A stretch of DNA of 64,000 nt from Jannaschia aquimarina. GTDB taxonomy: Bacteria > Pseudomonadota > Alphaproteobacteria > Rhodobacterales > Rhodobacteraceae. A model generated the notes under the pieces. That model was given only the letters and a program-made list of their open reading frames with translations. It was not told the DNA's origin and made no database searches. How positions within the stretch are numbered: position 1 is the stretch's first letter; each line of letters starts with the position of its first letter. Below, in pieces: positions 39,669-47,572 of the stretch. The translations under genes and the position numbers were made by a program. The stretch lies in assembly GCF_000877395.1 (NCBI RefSeq), contig NZ_JYFE01000046.1:1-64000 (forward strand), written 5' to 3'.

Positions 39669-40082
39669 ATGGTAGAGGTGCTGAATATCGGGAAGGTCGC
39701 CGAACGCTCCGGCGTCCCGGCCAAGACGATCCGTTACTACGAGGACATCGACCTCGTCGTGCCGATACGGGCGGCGAACGGGTATCGCGCCTTCCGCGAA
39801 AGCGACGTTCAGAAGCTGATCTTCGTCGGCCGCGCGCGGTCGCTGGGCTTTTCGATCGAGGATTGCCGCGCGCTTCTGGCCTTGTGGGAGGACGACGCGC
39901 GGCCTTCGGCCGAGGTCAAGGCGATTGCGTCCGAACACCTTTCGCAGATCGACGCCCGGATCCGGGACCTCCACGCCATGCGCGAAACGTTGGGGGCGCT
40001 GGTCGAGGCCTGCGCGGGCGACGAGCGGCCCGATTGCCCGATCCTGAAGGCCATGGCGCCGGATGGGGTGCCCGAAGCCTAG
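39669..40082 (+). CDS. Cu(I)-responsive MerR-family regulator (CueR-like)
   Basis: A 137-residue MerR protein with an N-terminal winged helix-turn-helix (NIGKVAERSGVPAKTIRYYEDIDLV) and the CueR-type metal loop C115-x7-C123 (CAGDERPDC), which in CueR binds a single Cu(I) or other monovalent coinage-metal ion. By homology it untwists a 19-bp-spacer promoter when metal-bound. Such a promoter lies directly upstream, so it is probably autoregulated. No copA or multicopper oxidase gene is in the neighbourhood, so its other targets must be elsewhere. The ATG at 39669 lies only about 7 nt after the -10 element (possible leaderless mRNA); a GTG at 39678 is an alternative start. Confidence 0.88.
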   Translation: MVEVLNIGKVAERSGVPAKTIRYYEDIDLVVPIRAANGYRAFRESDVQKLIFVGRARSLGFSIEDCRALLALWEDDARPSAEVKAIASEHLSQIDARIRDLHAMRETLGALVEACAGDERPDCPILKAMAPDGVPEA

Positions 40083-40127
40083 CTGGTCCGGTCCGCAGCG
40101 TGCAGTCGGCGCCGATCCGTCCGCGCC

Positions 40128-40901
40128 TCAGCCCCCATCCGTCACCAACCGCATCAGAGCGTTGGAGGCGGCCAACATCTGCGGAAGATAGGTCCGGGCA
40201 CGCTCCAGATCGAAGCGTTGGGCCGGGGCATGAAAGCTGAGCGTCGCCATCAGACGTCCCTCTGGGCCGTAGATCGGAACGGCCAGCGCGACCATGTCAT
40301 CCATGAATTCCCCGTCATCCGTCGCGTAGCCTTCTGCGCGGATGCGGGCGATTTCTTGGGCGAGGGCCTCGCGGTCGGTAATCGTGTTCGATGTCCGCGC
40401 CTCGAGGCGGGTCGCGACGAGCAATTGATCCAGGTGCCGCTCATCGAGGGAGGAGAGATAGAGTTTGCCGGATGCCGTGCAGGTGAAGGGGACGCGCGTG
40501 CCGATGGGCAGCTGGATGCGCAGGGGCCAGTCCGTTTCGGCCCGGTCGACATAGACCATCGCGTCCCTGTCGGGCAGCGCGATATTGCAGGTCTCTCCGA
40601 TCTCGTTGGACAGGCGCTGCAGGATGGCCTGCCGGGCCGTGCGGATCCGAAGGCTGGAGAGCACATTGCCGGCAAAGCTGCGCAGGCGCGCGCCGGGCGA
40701 ATAGCTGCGCCCGTCGATGTCGCGCTGAACGAACCCTTCCTGTTCCAGCGTGGCAAAGAGCCGGTGGATCGTCGGCTTGGGCAGGCCGAGTTCGGCATTC
40801 ACCTCGGTCGGCGTGACCGGCCCGCCGGCACGCGCAAGTTCCTCCAACACCAGAAGCAGGCGCAGGTTCGTCGGGATCGGATCGTCGCGTCCGCCATCCA
40901 T
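40128..40901 (-). CDS. IclR family transcriptional regulator
   Basis: A 257-residue protein with an N-terminal helix-turn-helix (TPTEVNAELGLPKPTIHRLFATLEQEGFV) and the C-terminal IclR ligand-binding domain (VPFTCTASGKLYLSSL, EGYATDDGEFMDDMVALAVPIYG). It starts 2 bp after the stop of the TRAP large permease and is therefore the last gene of the leftward dctP-dctQ-dctM-iclR operon. It probably controls the transporter and the divergent GMC oxidoreductase according to a substrate-derived effector (inference). A palindrome suited to an IclR site lies in the 44381-44524 gap. Confidence 0.9.
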   Translation of the reverse strand: MDGGRDDPIPTNLRLLLVLEELARAGGPVTPTEVNAELGLPKPTIHRLFATLEQEGFVQRDIDGRSYSPGARLRSFAGNVLSSLRIRTARQAILQRLSNEIGETCNIALPDRDAMVYVDRAETDWPLRIQLPIGTRVPFTCTASGKLYLSSLDERHLDQLLVATRLEARTSNTITDREALAQEIARIRAEGYATDDGEFMDDMVALAVPIYGPEGRLMATLSFHAPAQRFDLERARTYLPQMLAASNALMRLVTDGG

Positions 40902-40903
40902 CG

Positions 40904-42277
40904 TTATCTCTCTGGCAGAAGGGCCGTGCTGAGACCGGGAACCAGCGCGATGGTGAACCACGCCAGGATCAGCGCCACGAGATAGGGCAAGATGTAGCGC
41001 AACAACCGGAAATAGGGCACGCCGGTCACGCCGGACGCGACGTAAAGGTTCAGGCCGTAGGGCGGCGTGATGAAACCGATGGATGCGCCGACAAGGAAGA
41101 TCACGGCGAACTGGATCGGATCGACGCCGACGCCGGCGGCAATCGGCGCCAGGATCGGAGCGAGGATGATCGTCACCGGAAGGCTTTCGAGCACCATGCC
41201 GGACACGAAGACGATCGCCATCGCCGTGAACAGGACCGCGTGATAGCCGCCCATCGAGGTGACGAATGCGCTGATCGCCTCCTGCGCGCCGAGGACGGAC
41301 AAAATCTGCTGCATCACGACGGAGACCGCGATCAATGGCGCCAGAATCCCCGTGATCTGCGCCGAGCGCATCGTGATGGAAGGCAGCTCCGTCGGGCCGA
41401 ACCCCTGAACCAGAAGCATCTCGGCGAAGCCGCGTTCCTCAATTGCGCGGTCCTCGGGCTTCTCGCCGTCGCGGCGGTGCATCAGCTTGTAGAGCGGCAG
41501 GCAGAGGAAGCCCACGATGATACAGAAGCCGACGGTGACGCCCGCCGCTTCGGTCGGAGAGAACTTGCCGGTGTAGATCCCCCAAAGAACCAGCCCGATG
41601 GCGAAGAAGCCGAGCCATGCGCCGATACCGGTCTTGATGACCCGTGCGGGCGAGAGGCCGATCAGGATACCCCAACCGTTCCGCCAGCAGACGATGAAAC
41701 AGGCGGTCATCATCGCTCCTGCCATCAGGATGCCGGGCAGGATGCCCGCAACGAACAGATCGCTGATGGGCAGGTTCAGGAGGAAGCCGTAAACGATGAA
41801 GATGATCGACGGCGGGATGATGATGCCGAGGGTGCCGCCGGCCGCGGCCGTGGCAGCAGAGAACCGTTCGTCATAGCCGCCCTTCGTCATCTCGGGATGG
41901 AGCATCGAGCCGATCGTGGCCGTGGTGGCGGAGTTGCTTCCCGAAATCGCCGCGAACAGCCCGCAGGCCCCGATGGATGCCATCGCCAGCCCGCCACGGA
42001 TCCAGCCGAGGCACGAATAGGCGAAGTCGGAGAGGCGCCGCGCGATCCCCGACCGGTTGATGAGGTCCCCGGTCAGGATGAAGAGCGGCATCGCCAGTAG
42101 CGCGAAGCCGTCGGTGAAGACATCCGACAGGGCCGCACCGATGTTCAGGAGCGGCAATCCCAGGACGAAGGACATGCCGACGACCCACCAGCCGATGACC
42201 AGGAAGACGGGCACGCCCAGCATGAAGAGGATGGTGACGCCGATCGAGATCATCGTGACGATGGTTCCATCGGTCAT
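40904..42277 (-). CDS. TRAP transporter large permease subunit (DctM type)
   Basis: A 457-residue integral membrane protein with about 12-13 hydrophobic segments. It has the DctM pattern GVPVFLVIGWW, FALLAMPLFILTGDLINRSG, ISGSNSATTATIGSMLHPEM, GIIIPPSIIFIVYG and GFITPPYGLNLYVASG. It forms the Na+-coupled elevator domain with the DctQ subunit and accepts substrate from the DctP binding protein. A central loop of about 45 residues (KLMHRRDGEKPEDRAIEERG) is longer than usual. Overlaps the DctQ gene by 4 nt. Confidence 0.95.
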   Translation of the reverse strand: MTDGTIVTMISIGVTILFMLGVPVFLVIGWWVVGMSFVLGLPLLNIGAALSDVFTDGFALLAMPLFILTGDLINRSGIARRLSDFAYSCLGWIRGGLAMASIGACGLFAAISGSNSATTATIGSMLHPEMTKGGYDERFSAATAAAGGTLGIIIPPSIIFIVYGFLLNLPISDLFVAGILPGILMAGAMMTACFIVCWRNGWGILIGLSPARVIKTGIGAWLGFFAIGLVLWGIYTGKFSPTEAAGVTVGFCIIVGFLCLPLYKLMHRRDGEKPEDRAIEERGFAEMLLVQGFGPTELPSITMRSAQITGILAPLIAVSVVMQQILSVLGAQEAISAFVTSMGGYHAVLFTAMAIVFVSGMVLESLPVTIILAPILAPIAAGVGVDPIQFAVIFLVGASIGFITPPYGLNLYVASGVTGVPYFRLLRYILPYLVALILAWFTIALVPGLSTALLPER

Positions 42278-43002
42278 GCGTCACCCCCGATCACGGCCCG
42301 CTCGATCATCGGGCCCCCGGACCGGTAGCGCGCGACGTCGTCCATCAGGTTTTCGATCACCCGCCCCGACAACAGGATCCAGGCCAAAGGGACAGAGATC
42401 AGGAACCACCATTGCATCACGTTGTCGGTGCCCAGCATGATGCGGAAATTCGAGGCGGCGTTCACCGTTTCCTTGCCGGCGGTCACGATCACGATCCAGG
42501 CGAAGCCGAGCCACAAGACCGCATCGAGGACAAGACAGGCGAACTGCCCACCGCGCGGCATCGCCGTCCGAAACTCGGCGAAGGCGAGATGGGTCCGCAA
42601 CTTGACGTTCCAGCTGCACCCGACCCAGGTCATCACCAGGAATAGGAAAGGTGGCAGCGTCGTCGACCATGACGGCTGGCCTGCCAGATAGGGCGCGAGC
42701 AGGTCACCCAGCCAGCTGCCGACGAGAAAGTCGGGAACCGAGCCAAACCGCTGGATCACGCCAGAGAAGATGATCGCTCCGATGGCAAGATAGCTGACCA
42801 CCATGACTGTCGGCTCCAGGTACCGCTCGGTCAGGGGCACATGGCGGTACATCTGCGCGGTCAGGTATCCGCCGAGCAACGTGATCAGCAGACCAAGCAC
42901 CCAAGCCGACGGCGCATTCGCCCGCAGCGCGTCCGCCAGCATCCAGGCATCGTTGCCGAACAGGGCCGAGATGATCTCGCCCATTCCGCCGAAAATCTCC
43001 AT
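42274..43002 (-). CDS. TRAP transporter small permease subunit (DctQ type)
   Basis: A 242-residue membrane protein with four main hydrophobic segments after a longer N-terminal region (WVLGLLITLLGGYLTAQMY, VVSYLAIGAIIFSGVIQRF, LVLDAVLWLGFAWIVIVTAG, QWWFLISVPLAWILLSGRVIENL). DctQ proteins are usually about 160-200 residues; the extra N-terminal helix makes this one long. The motif WNVKLRTHLAFAEFRTAMPR corresponds to the conserved cytoplasmic loop of the family. Its stop overlaps the dctM start; it is separated from dctP by 145 bp containing a strong stem-loop. Confidence 0.88.
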   Translation of the reverse strand: MEIFGGMGEIISALFGNDAWMLADALRANAPSAWVLGLLITLLGGYLTAQMYRHVPLTERYLEPTVMVVSYLAIGAIIFSGVIQRFGSVPDFLVGSWLGDLLAPYLAGQPSWSTTLPPFLFLVMTWVGCSWNVKLRTHLAFAEFRTAMPRGGQFACLVLDAVLWLGFAWIVIVTAGKETVNAASNFRIMLGTDNVMQWWFLISVPLAWILLSGRVIENLMDDVARYRSGGPMIERAVIGGDA

Positions 43003-43097
43003 CGACGGTCCCTCCCTCTTGCCTCACGATGCTTCGGGCCGTTGCGGAAGGCCCCCGACGCGGATCGCATCGTATCTGCCGGTCGATACCGGTCGAT

Positions 43098-43120
43098 GCC
43101 GGGCGCGCGGCGCGCCCGGC
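43098..43120 (-). other. Intercistronic stem-loop between dctP and dctQ
   Basis: A perfect 10-bp GC stem (GCCGGGCGCG/CGCGCCCGGC) with a 3-nt loop stands 28 nt after the dctP stop. On the minus strand it is not followed by a U-run. Such hairpins after binding-protein genes commonly protect the upstream mRNA and limit permease expression; that role here is inference. Confidence 0.55.
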
Positions 43121-43147
43121 CCGTTCTTTGCCGATTGGGATCGCGCC

Positions 43148-44380
43148 TCAGCCCTTCCACCACCGCCGAGGCTCGACATTCTCGGGCAGCGTGTCCTCGG
43201 GGATCTGGCGCGCGACGTCGTAGATCACCTGATAGGTGTCCTGTCCGCCGGACCAGCCATTCAGCCGCTCGCGCCACTGCTCCCAAGCCTGAGGCTGATA
43301 TTCGGGCGAGCACATCTCTTCGGCCATCTTGATCTGCTCGGGCGAGAGCTCGGCCACGCGGACGCCATTCTCCTCGAAGATCGTGCCCGGAAGCTGCGGG
43401 TTCGAGAAGCCGACCGTCTTGACCAGTGCCGCCTCGTTGGCCGCCTGGACGTGGACCTGCGCCAGATAGGCGGATTCCAGAACCGCCTCCTGCAATTCCT
43501 CCGACAGGCCGTCGAAGGCGCGGGCCGACATGGCCGTATGCTCGGTCCCGCAGAAGAAGCGCAGATCCACGGATTGCGTGACCACGGGCGCCATGTTGGC
43601 GTAGGCCACCGCACTGGCCCATGTTTCCGCGCCGTCGATCAGGCCCTGCTTTAGGCCATCCAGCGTTTCCTCCCAGGCGATCGGAACGGGGTTCAGGTTC
43701 AGAAGCTGCATCGCGATCCGGCCGAGCTGCGTGCCGGTGACGCGGTTCTTGGTTCCGAAAAGCTCCTCGATGGAGGTGATCGTCGGCTTGTCCGCAAAGC
43801 TGGACCCGGTCTGGATGCCGCGCAATTCGCAATGGGTGAAAAGGAACTTCAGCCCGTGCCGCTGCTCGAACGGGTCGCGCAGAACGCTCACGGATTCCGG
43901 GCTGTAGAAGAAGTGGTACTGATCCGCGCGGGTGCGGAACATGTAGGCGTAGTCCAGCACGTTCAGATATGGCGCGCCACCGGCCGAATTCTGTGTAGAG
44001 GCCGCATACATGTCGATGATGCCTGACTGGGCTTTCTCGACGCAATTGGGCTGGGTGCAGATCTGGTTGTCGCCGATGAACTCGACCCGGATCTCTCCGT
44101 CGGTCCGCTCTTCGAGGTCCAGGGCGAATTGCAGGACGCCCGCCCGTTCGATCAGGAGGTTACGCTCGTTAAAGCCTGCCGCGCCCAGTTTGAAGGTATG
44201 CCGGGGTTCGTTCGCGTAGCGCTTTTCGTAGCTGGATTGCGCCGCTTTCGCGAGCTCGGGCAGCGTGGCGGCTGCACCGAACGCGCCCGCGCCCATCAGG
44301 ACCGATGACATCCCGTACTGGCCGGACAGCTTGAACAAATCCCGGCGGGAGATCCCGCTGAGGGCTTTCGAGACTTTCAT
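43148..44380 (-). CDS. TRAP transporter substrate-binding protein (DctP type, TAT signal)
   Basis: A 410-residue periplasmic binding protein. The N-terminus has a twin-arginine signal (GISRRDLFKLSG) rather than a Sec signal. The mature part has the DctP fold: FKLGAAGFNERN near the start, IGDNQICTQPNCVEKAQSGIIDM, and GTQLGRIAMQLLNLNPVPIAWEETLDGLKQGLIDGAETW, the carboxylate-binding region. The ATG at 44380 has GGGAGGA. First gene of the operon. The substrate is probably an organic acid, but it cannot be named. Confidence 0.93.
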   Translation of the reverse strand: MKVSKALSGISRRDLFKLSGQYGMSSVLMGAGAFGAAATLPELAKAAQSSYEKRYANEPRHTFKLGAAGFNERNLLIERAGVLQFALDLEERTDGEIRVEFIGDNQICTQPNCVEKAQSGIIDMYAASTQNSAGGAPYLNVLDYAYMFRTRADQYHFFYSPESVSVLRDPFEQRHGLKFLFTHCELRGIQTGSSFADKPTITSIEELFGTKNRVTGTQLGRIAMQLLNLNPVPIAWEETLDGLKQGLIDGAETWASAVAYANMAPVVTQSVDLRFFCGTEHTAMSARAFDGLSEELQEAVLESAYLAQVHVQAANEAALVKTVGFSNPQLPGTIFEENGVRVAELSPEQIKMAEEMCSPEYQPQAWEQWRERLNGWSGGQDTYQVIYDVARQIPEDTLPENVEPRRWWKG

Positions 44381-44405
44381 GATGTTCCTCCCTCGCAGTC
44401 GTTTT

Positions 44406-44420
44406 GAGACTTGCAGTCTC
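44406..44420. promoter_or_regulatory. Perfect 6-3-6 palindrome, candidate IclR operator
   Basis: GAGACT-TGC-AGTCTC lies 26 bp upstream of the dctP start codon, in the divergent gap with the GMC oxidoreductase gene. IclR-family operators are often 13-15 bp palindromes with this layout, and an IclR gene is in the operon. Confidence 0.45.
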
Positions 44421-44524
44421 GATTTTGACGGCCCTAATGTCGAGTTGGCAAGAAAATTCTTCGCTGCGTCCGCAAAGGTTTCAGCGAAGAGCTCGGCCGT
44501 GGCTTCGACCGGGGAGGGGTCGTC

Positions 44525-46159
44525 TTGGAGGATATCGAGGCCGACTATGTCATCGTTGGCGCCGGAAGCGCGGGCTGCGTTTTGGCCAACCGCCTGTCGG
44601 CAGATCCCTCTGTCCAAGTGGTGCTGCTGGAGGCCGGGGGCCGGGACTGGAACCCGTGGATCCACATCCCGGTCGGCTACTTCCGAACGATGCACAATCC
44701 CGCCGTGGATTGGTGCTACAGGGCCGAACCCGATCCGGGCCTGAACGGCCGGGCGATAGACTGGCCGCGTGGCCGGGTCCTCGGCGGATCCTCGTCGTTG
44801 AACGGTCTGCTCTACGTTCGCGGCCAGCCACAGGATTACGACCGCTGGCGCCAGATGGGCAATCCGGGCTGGGGCTGGGATGACGTCCTGCCGCTCTTCA
44901 AGCGGAGCGAATGGCAAGAACGGGGCGCAGACGACTTCCACGGTCAGGACGGGACGCTGGCGGTCACGGATATGCGTCTGAGCCGTCCGATCTGCGACGC
45001 CTGGGTCAAGGCCGCACAGGCGGCGGGATATCCGTTCAATCCCGATTACAACGGGGCGACGCAGGAAGGCGTGGGCTATTTCCAGTTGACGGCACGCAAC
45101 GGGCGCAGATGCTCGGCGGCGGTCGCGTTCCTGAAGCCGGCACGAAACCGCCCCAACCTGCGGATCGTCACGAACGCCCCCGCCGCGCGCCTGACCTTCG
45201 AAGGCCGGCGTTGTACCGGTCTGTCGGTTCGAGGGAAAGGAGGGCGGGAATGTCGGGTGCGGGCCCGGGCGGAGGTCATCCTGTCGGCCGGAGCCATCGG
45301 TTCGCCGCAGATCCTCGCCTGTTCGGGGATCGGCCGGGCCGACGACCTGCGCGCCGCCGGGATCGATCCGCGCCGCGACCTGCCGGGCGTGGGCTACGGG
45401 CTACAGGACCATCTGCAGGCGCGGCTGGTCTTCAAGTGCCACGAGCCGACGCTGAATGACGAAGTGCGAAGTCTTTCGCGCAAGGCAGCGATCGCGTTGC
45501 GTTATGCCCTGACGCGGTCGGGGCCGATGACAATGGCCGCCAGCCTCGCCGTCGGCTTCATGCGCACGGGCGACCATGTGGCGACACCCGACATCCAGTT
45601 CCATGTCCAGCCCTGGAGCGCCGATAGTCCCGGAGAGGGCGTGCACCCTTTCTCGGCCTTCACGATGTCGGTCTGCCAGCTTCGTCCCGAAAGCCGGGGA
45701 CGGCTGGAGGTCGTGTCGCCGGACATCCGGATCGCCCCAAAGATCCACCCCGCCTACCTGTCGACCGAGACCGATTGCCGAACGCTCGTCGCGGGGGTCA
45801 ACATCGCGCGGGATATCGCCAGACACAGCCCCCTTCGCGAGGCCATCAGCGAACCCTTCCGGCCGCCTGCCACGCTTGCGATGGACGATTACGAGGGAAC
45901 GCTCGAATGGGTCCGCAACAATTCGGTCTCGATCTATCATCCGACCGGAACCTGCCGGATGGGGCCGGCCTCCGACGCCTCCGCCGTGGTCGATCCGCGG
46001 CTGCGCGTCCACGGGATCGCCGGGTTGCGGGTCGCCGATTGCTCGATCATGCCGGAAATCGTCTCGGGCAACACGAATGCGCCCGCGATCATGATCGGAG
46101 AAAAGTGTTCGGACCTCGTGGCGGAGGATCGGAAGGCCGGACGTTCGGCCCCCGCCTGA
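44525..46159 (+). CDS. GMC family oxidoreductase (choline dehydrogenase-like)
   Basis: FAD-dependent alcohol or sugar oxidoreductase. The 544 residues begin with the FAD dinucleotide motif YVIVGAGSAGCVLANRLS (8-25), then the GMC signature PRGRVLGGSSSLNGLLYVRGQ and SAGAIGSPQILACSGIG. The active-site pair H472 (YHPTGTCRMG) and N516 (SGNTNAP) has the same 44-residue spacing as H466/N510 of choline oxidase. The start is TTG at 44525 with a strong GGAGGGG site; no ATG is available near the FAD motif. Divergent from the TRAP operon, so its substrate is probably what the transporter imports. A short hairpin (46152-46173) follows the stop. Confidence 0.9.
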   Translation: MEDIEADYVIVGAGSAGCVLANRLSADPSVQVVLLEAGGRDWNPWIHIPVGYFRTMHNPAVDWCYRAEPDPGLNGRAIDWPRGRVLGGSSSLNGLLYVRGQPQDYDRWRQMGNPGWGWDDVLPLFKRSEWQERGADDFHGQDGTLAVTDMRLSRPICDAWVKAAQAAGYPFNPDYNGATQEGVGYFQLTARNGRRCSAAVAFLKPARNRPNLRIVTNAPAARLTFEGRRCTGLSVRGKGGRECRVRARAEVILSAGAIGSPQILACSGIGRADDLRAAGIDPRRDLPGVGYGLQDHLQARLVFKCHEPTLNDEVRSLSRKAAIALRYALTRSGPMTMAASLAVGFMRTGDHVATPDIQFHVQPWSADSPGEGVHPFSAFTMSVCQLRPESRGRLEVVSPDIRIAPKIHPAYLSTETDCRTLVAGVNIARDIARHSPLREAISEPFRPPATLAMDDYEGTLEWVRNNSVSIYHPTGTCRMGPASDASAVVDPRLRVHGIAGLRVADCSIMPEIVSGNTNAPAIMIGEKCSDLVAEDRKAGRSAPA

Positions 46160-46187
46160 CCCCACGGAGGCGGCCACATCCAACCGG

Positions 46188-46313
46188 TCAGTCCAAGCGA
46201 ACCGAGTCGCCCGTCCGCTCGCCCTCGGTATAGGGGACGACATCGTTGAGCACCCACCACGCTCCGACCGACAGCACGGCCGTCAGCACGATCCCCAACC
46301 CGATTGCCTTCAT
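46188..46313 (-). CDS. Small (41-residue) single-pass membrane protein at the end of the formate dehydrogenase operon
   Basis: The ATG at 46313 overlaps the TGA of the WD40-cytochrome c gene by 4 nt (ATGA), so it is translationally coupled. The protein begins MKAIGLGIVLTAVLSVGAWW, one transmembrane helix, followed by VLNDVVPYTEGERTGDSVRLD, a short polar tail. It is shorter than usual gene-calling limits. Small single-helix subunits are common in respiratory complexes, so an accessory subunit of the formate dehydrogenase membrane part is a reasonable guess. No named family is recognised. Confidence 0.7.
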   Translation of the reverse strand: MKAIGLGIVLTAVLSVGAWWVLNDVVPYTEGERTGDSVRLD

Positions 46314-47572
46314 TTCGTGGTCTCCGTGGCGTCCCTGAGAAATGCGATGAGGTCTGCCCTATCTTCCGGCCGGGCAATGACCTGCATCGGCATCTTCGTA
46401 CCCGGCACATAGTGATCCGGGCCCTGGTCGAACAGCGCATCGATCGTCCGGTCGGTCCAGACGATGTCGCCCCGGCTAAGGCGTTCGGAATAGGGATAGC
46501 CTTCGAGGGTGCCCGACCGGCGGCCGAAGAGGCCCGCGAGGCTTGGCCCGGCACGGCGCGACGGCCCCGGGGACAGCGCGTGGCAGATGGAGCATTTCCG
46601 CATGAACTGCCGCTCGCCATTCGACATCTCGGCGGGCGGGCGCAGGAACTGCTGCTCTCCAGCGTCGATAGGCTGCACATCACCGTCGAGGGCGAAGCCG
46701 TGGATCGCCTGGTCCAACCCGCCGGCCCAGAGCGTCGCGCCGTCCGCCGAGAAGGCGAGCGCCCAGACCGGGCCGCTCTTCATCGCGCGGAAGTCGCGCG
46801 CCAGTGACCAGTCTGCGGTGTTAAGCACCATGATCCAGCCATCGCCATCGCCGACCGCAAGCAAACCATGCCGAGGCTCATGCGCCATCGACAGGATCGG
46901 CCGCCGGTCCAGCGTGTAATCCCTGAGGCTGTCGCCGGTCAGGGGATCCACGATCCGGGTCACGCCATCCACGGCACCGTAGGCCAGCCATCCGTCGCCC
47001 AGCACCATCCTGTTGATGCCGAACCCATGGCGAACGATGGGACGGGACGTGCCGGAAGCGACGTCCCATAGCCGGATCGACCCGTCGGAGGAGGCGGACC
47101 AGAGGCGACCGGACGGACCGAGAACGACTGCGTTCACCCCCGCCTCATGTCCGGCAAGCTGGATCGCCTTGCCGCCGTCGAGGGGCCAGAGCGCGATCGT
47201 CCCATCCCAACTGGCGCTGATCACGTGATCGCCGCTGGCCGCCAGGTCAGAGATCTTGCCGGCGTGCCGTCCAAGCTCGACCGGCGCGGCGTCGGACCCG
47301 GACCAGAGCAGGACGCGAAAGTCATCGCCTGCGGAGACGAGCGCACCGTCCGGCAGCGGCAGGATCGCGGTCACGGCGGCCTGATGCCCCTCCAACCACG
47401 CCGGAACCCCCGCGGAGGACCACAACCCGACGGAGTTGTCGAAACTGGCCGAAACCACACGCCCCTGCTCGGTGACCGCGAGATCCATGATCGGCCCGCC
47501 ATGTCCGTCGAGCCGACCCTGCGCCCCGGCCGCGCCTGCCCAGAGAGCCAGAAGCCCGGCGAGGACGCGCAT
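46310..47572 (-). CDS. WD40-repeat beta-propeller fused to cytochrome c
   Basis: A 420-residue periplasmic protein: signal peptide (1-17, AAGAQG), then about seven WD40-like repeats (residues about 20-310; for example GRLWSASSDGSIRLWDVASG and VISASWDGTIALWPLDGG), then a class I cytochrome c domain with heme motif CSICH (C327, C330, H331) and a likely distal Met in PGTKMPM (M394). The start shares one base with the stop of the fdh cytochrome b gene (TGATG). Combining a propeller with a monoheme cytochrome in a formate dehydrogenase operon suggests an electron acceptor or assembly platform for the dehydrogenase (inference). Confidence 0.85.
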   Translation of the reverse strand: MRVLAGLLALWAGAAGAQGRLDGHGGPIMDLAVTEQGRVVSASFDNSVGLWSSAGVPAWLEGHQAAVTAILPLPDGALVSAGDDFRVLLWSGSDAAPVELGRHAGKISDLAASGDHVISASWDGTIALWPLDGGKAIQLAGHEAGVNAVVLGPSGRLWSASSDGSIRLWDVASGTSRPIVRHGFGINRMVLGDGWLAYGAVDGVTRIVDPLTGDSLRDYTLDRRPILSMAHEPRHGLLAVGDGDGWIMVLNTADWSLARDFRAMKSGPVWALAFSADGATLWAGGLDQAIHGFALDGDVQPIDAGEQQFLRPPAEMSNGERQFMRKCSICHALSPGPSRRAGPSLAGLFGRRSGTLEGYPYSERLSRGDIVWTDRTIDALFDQGPDHYVPGTKMPMQVIARPEDRADLIAFLRDATETTK

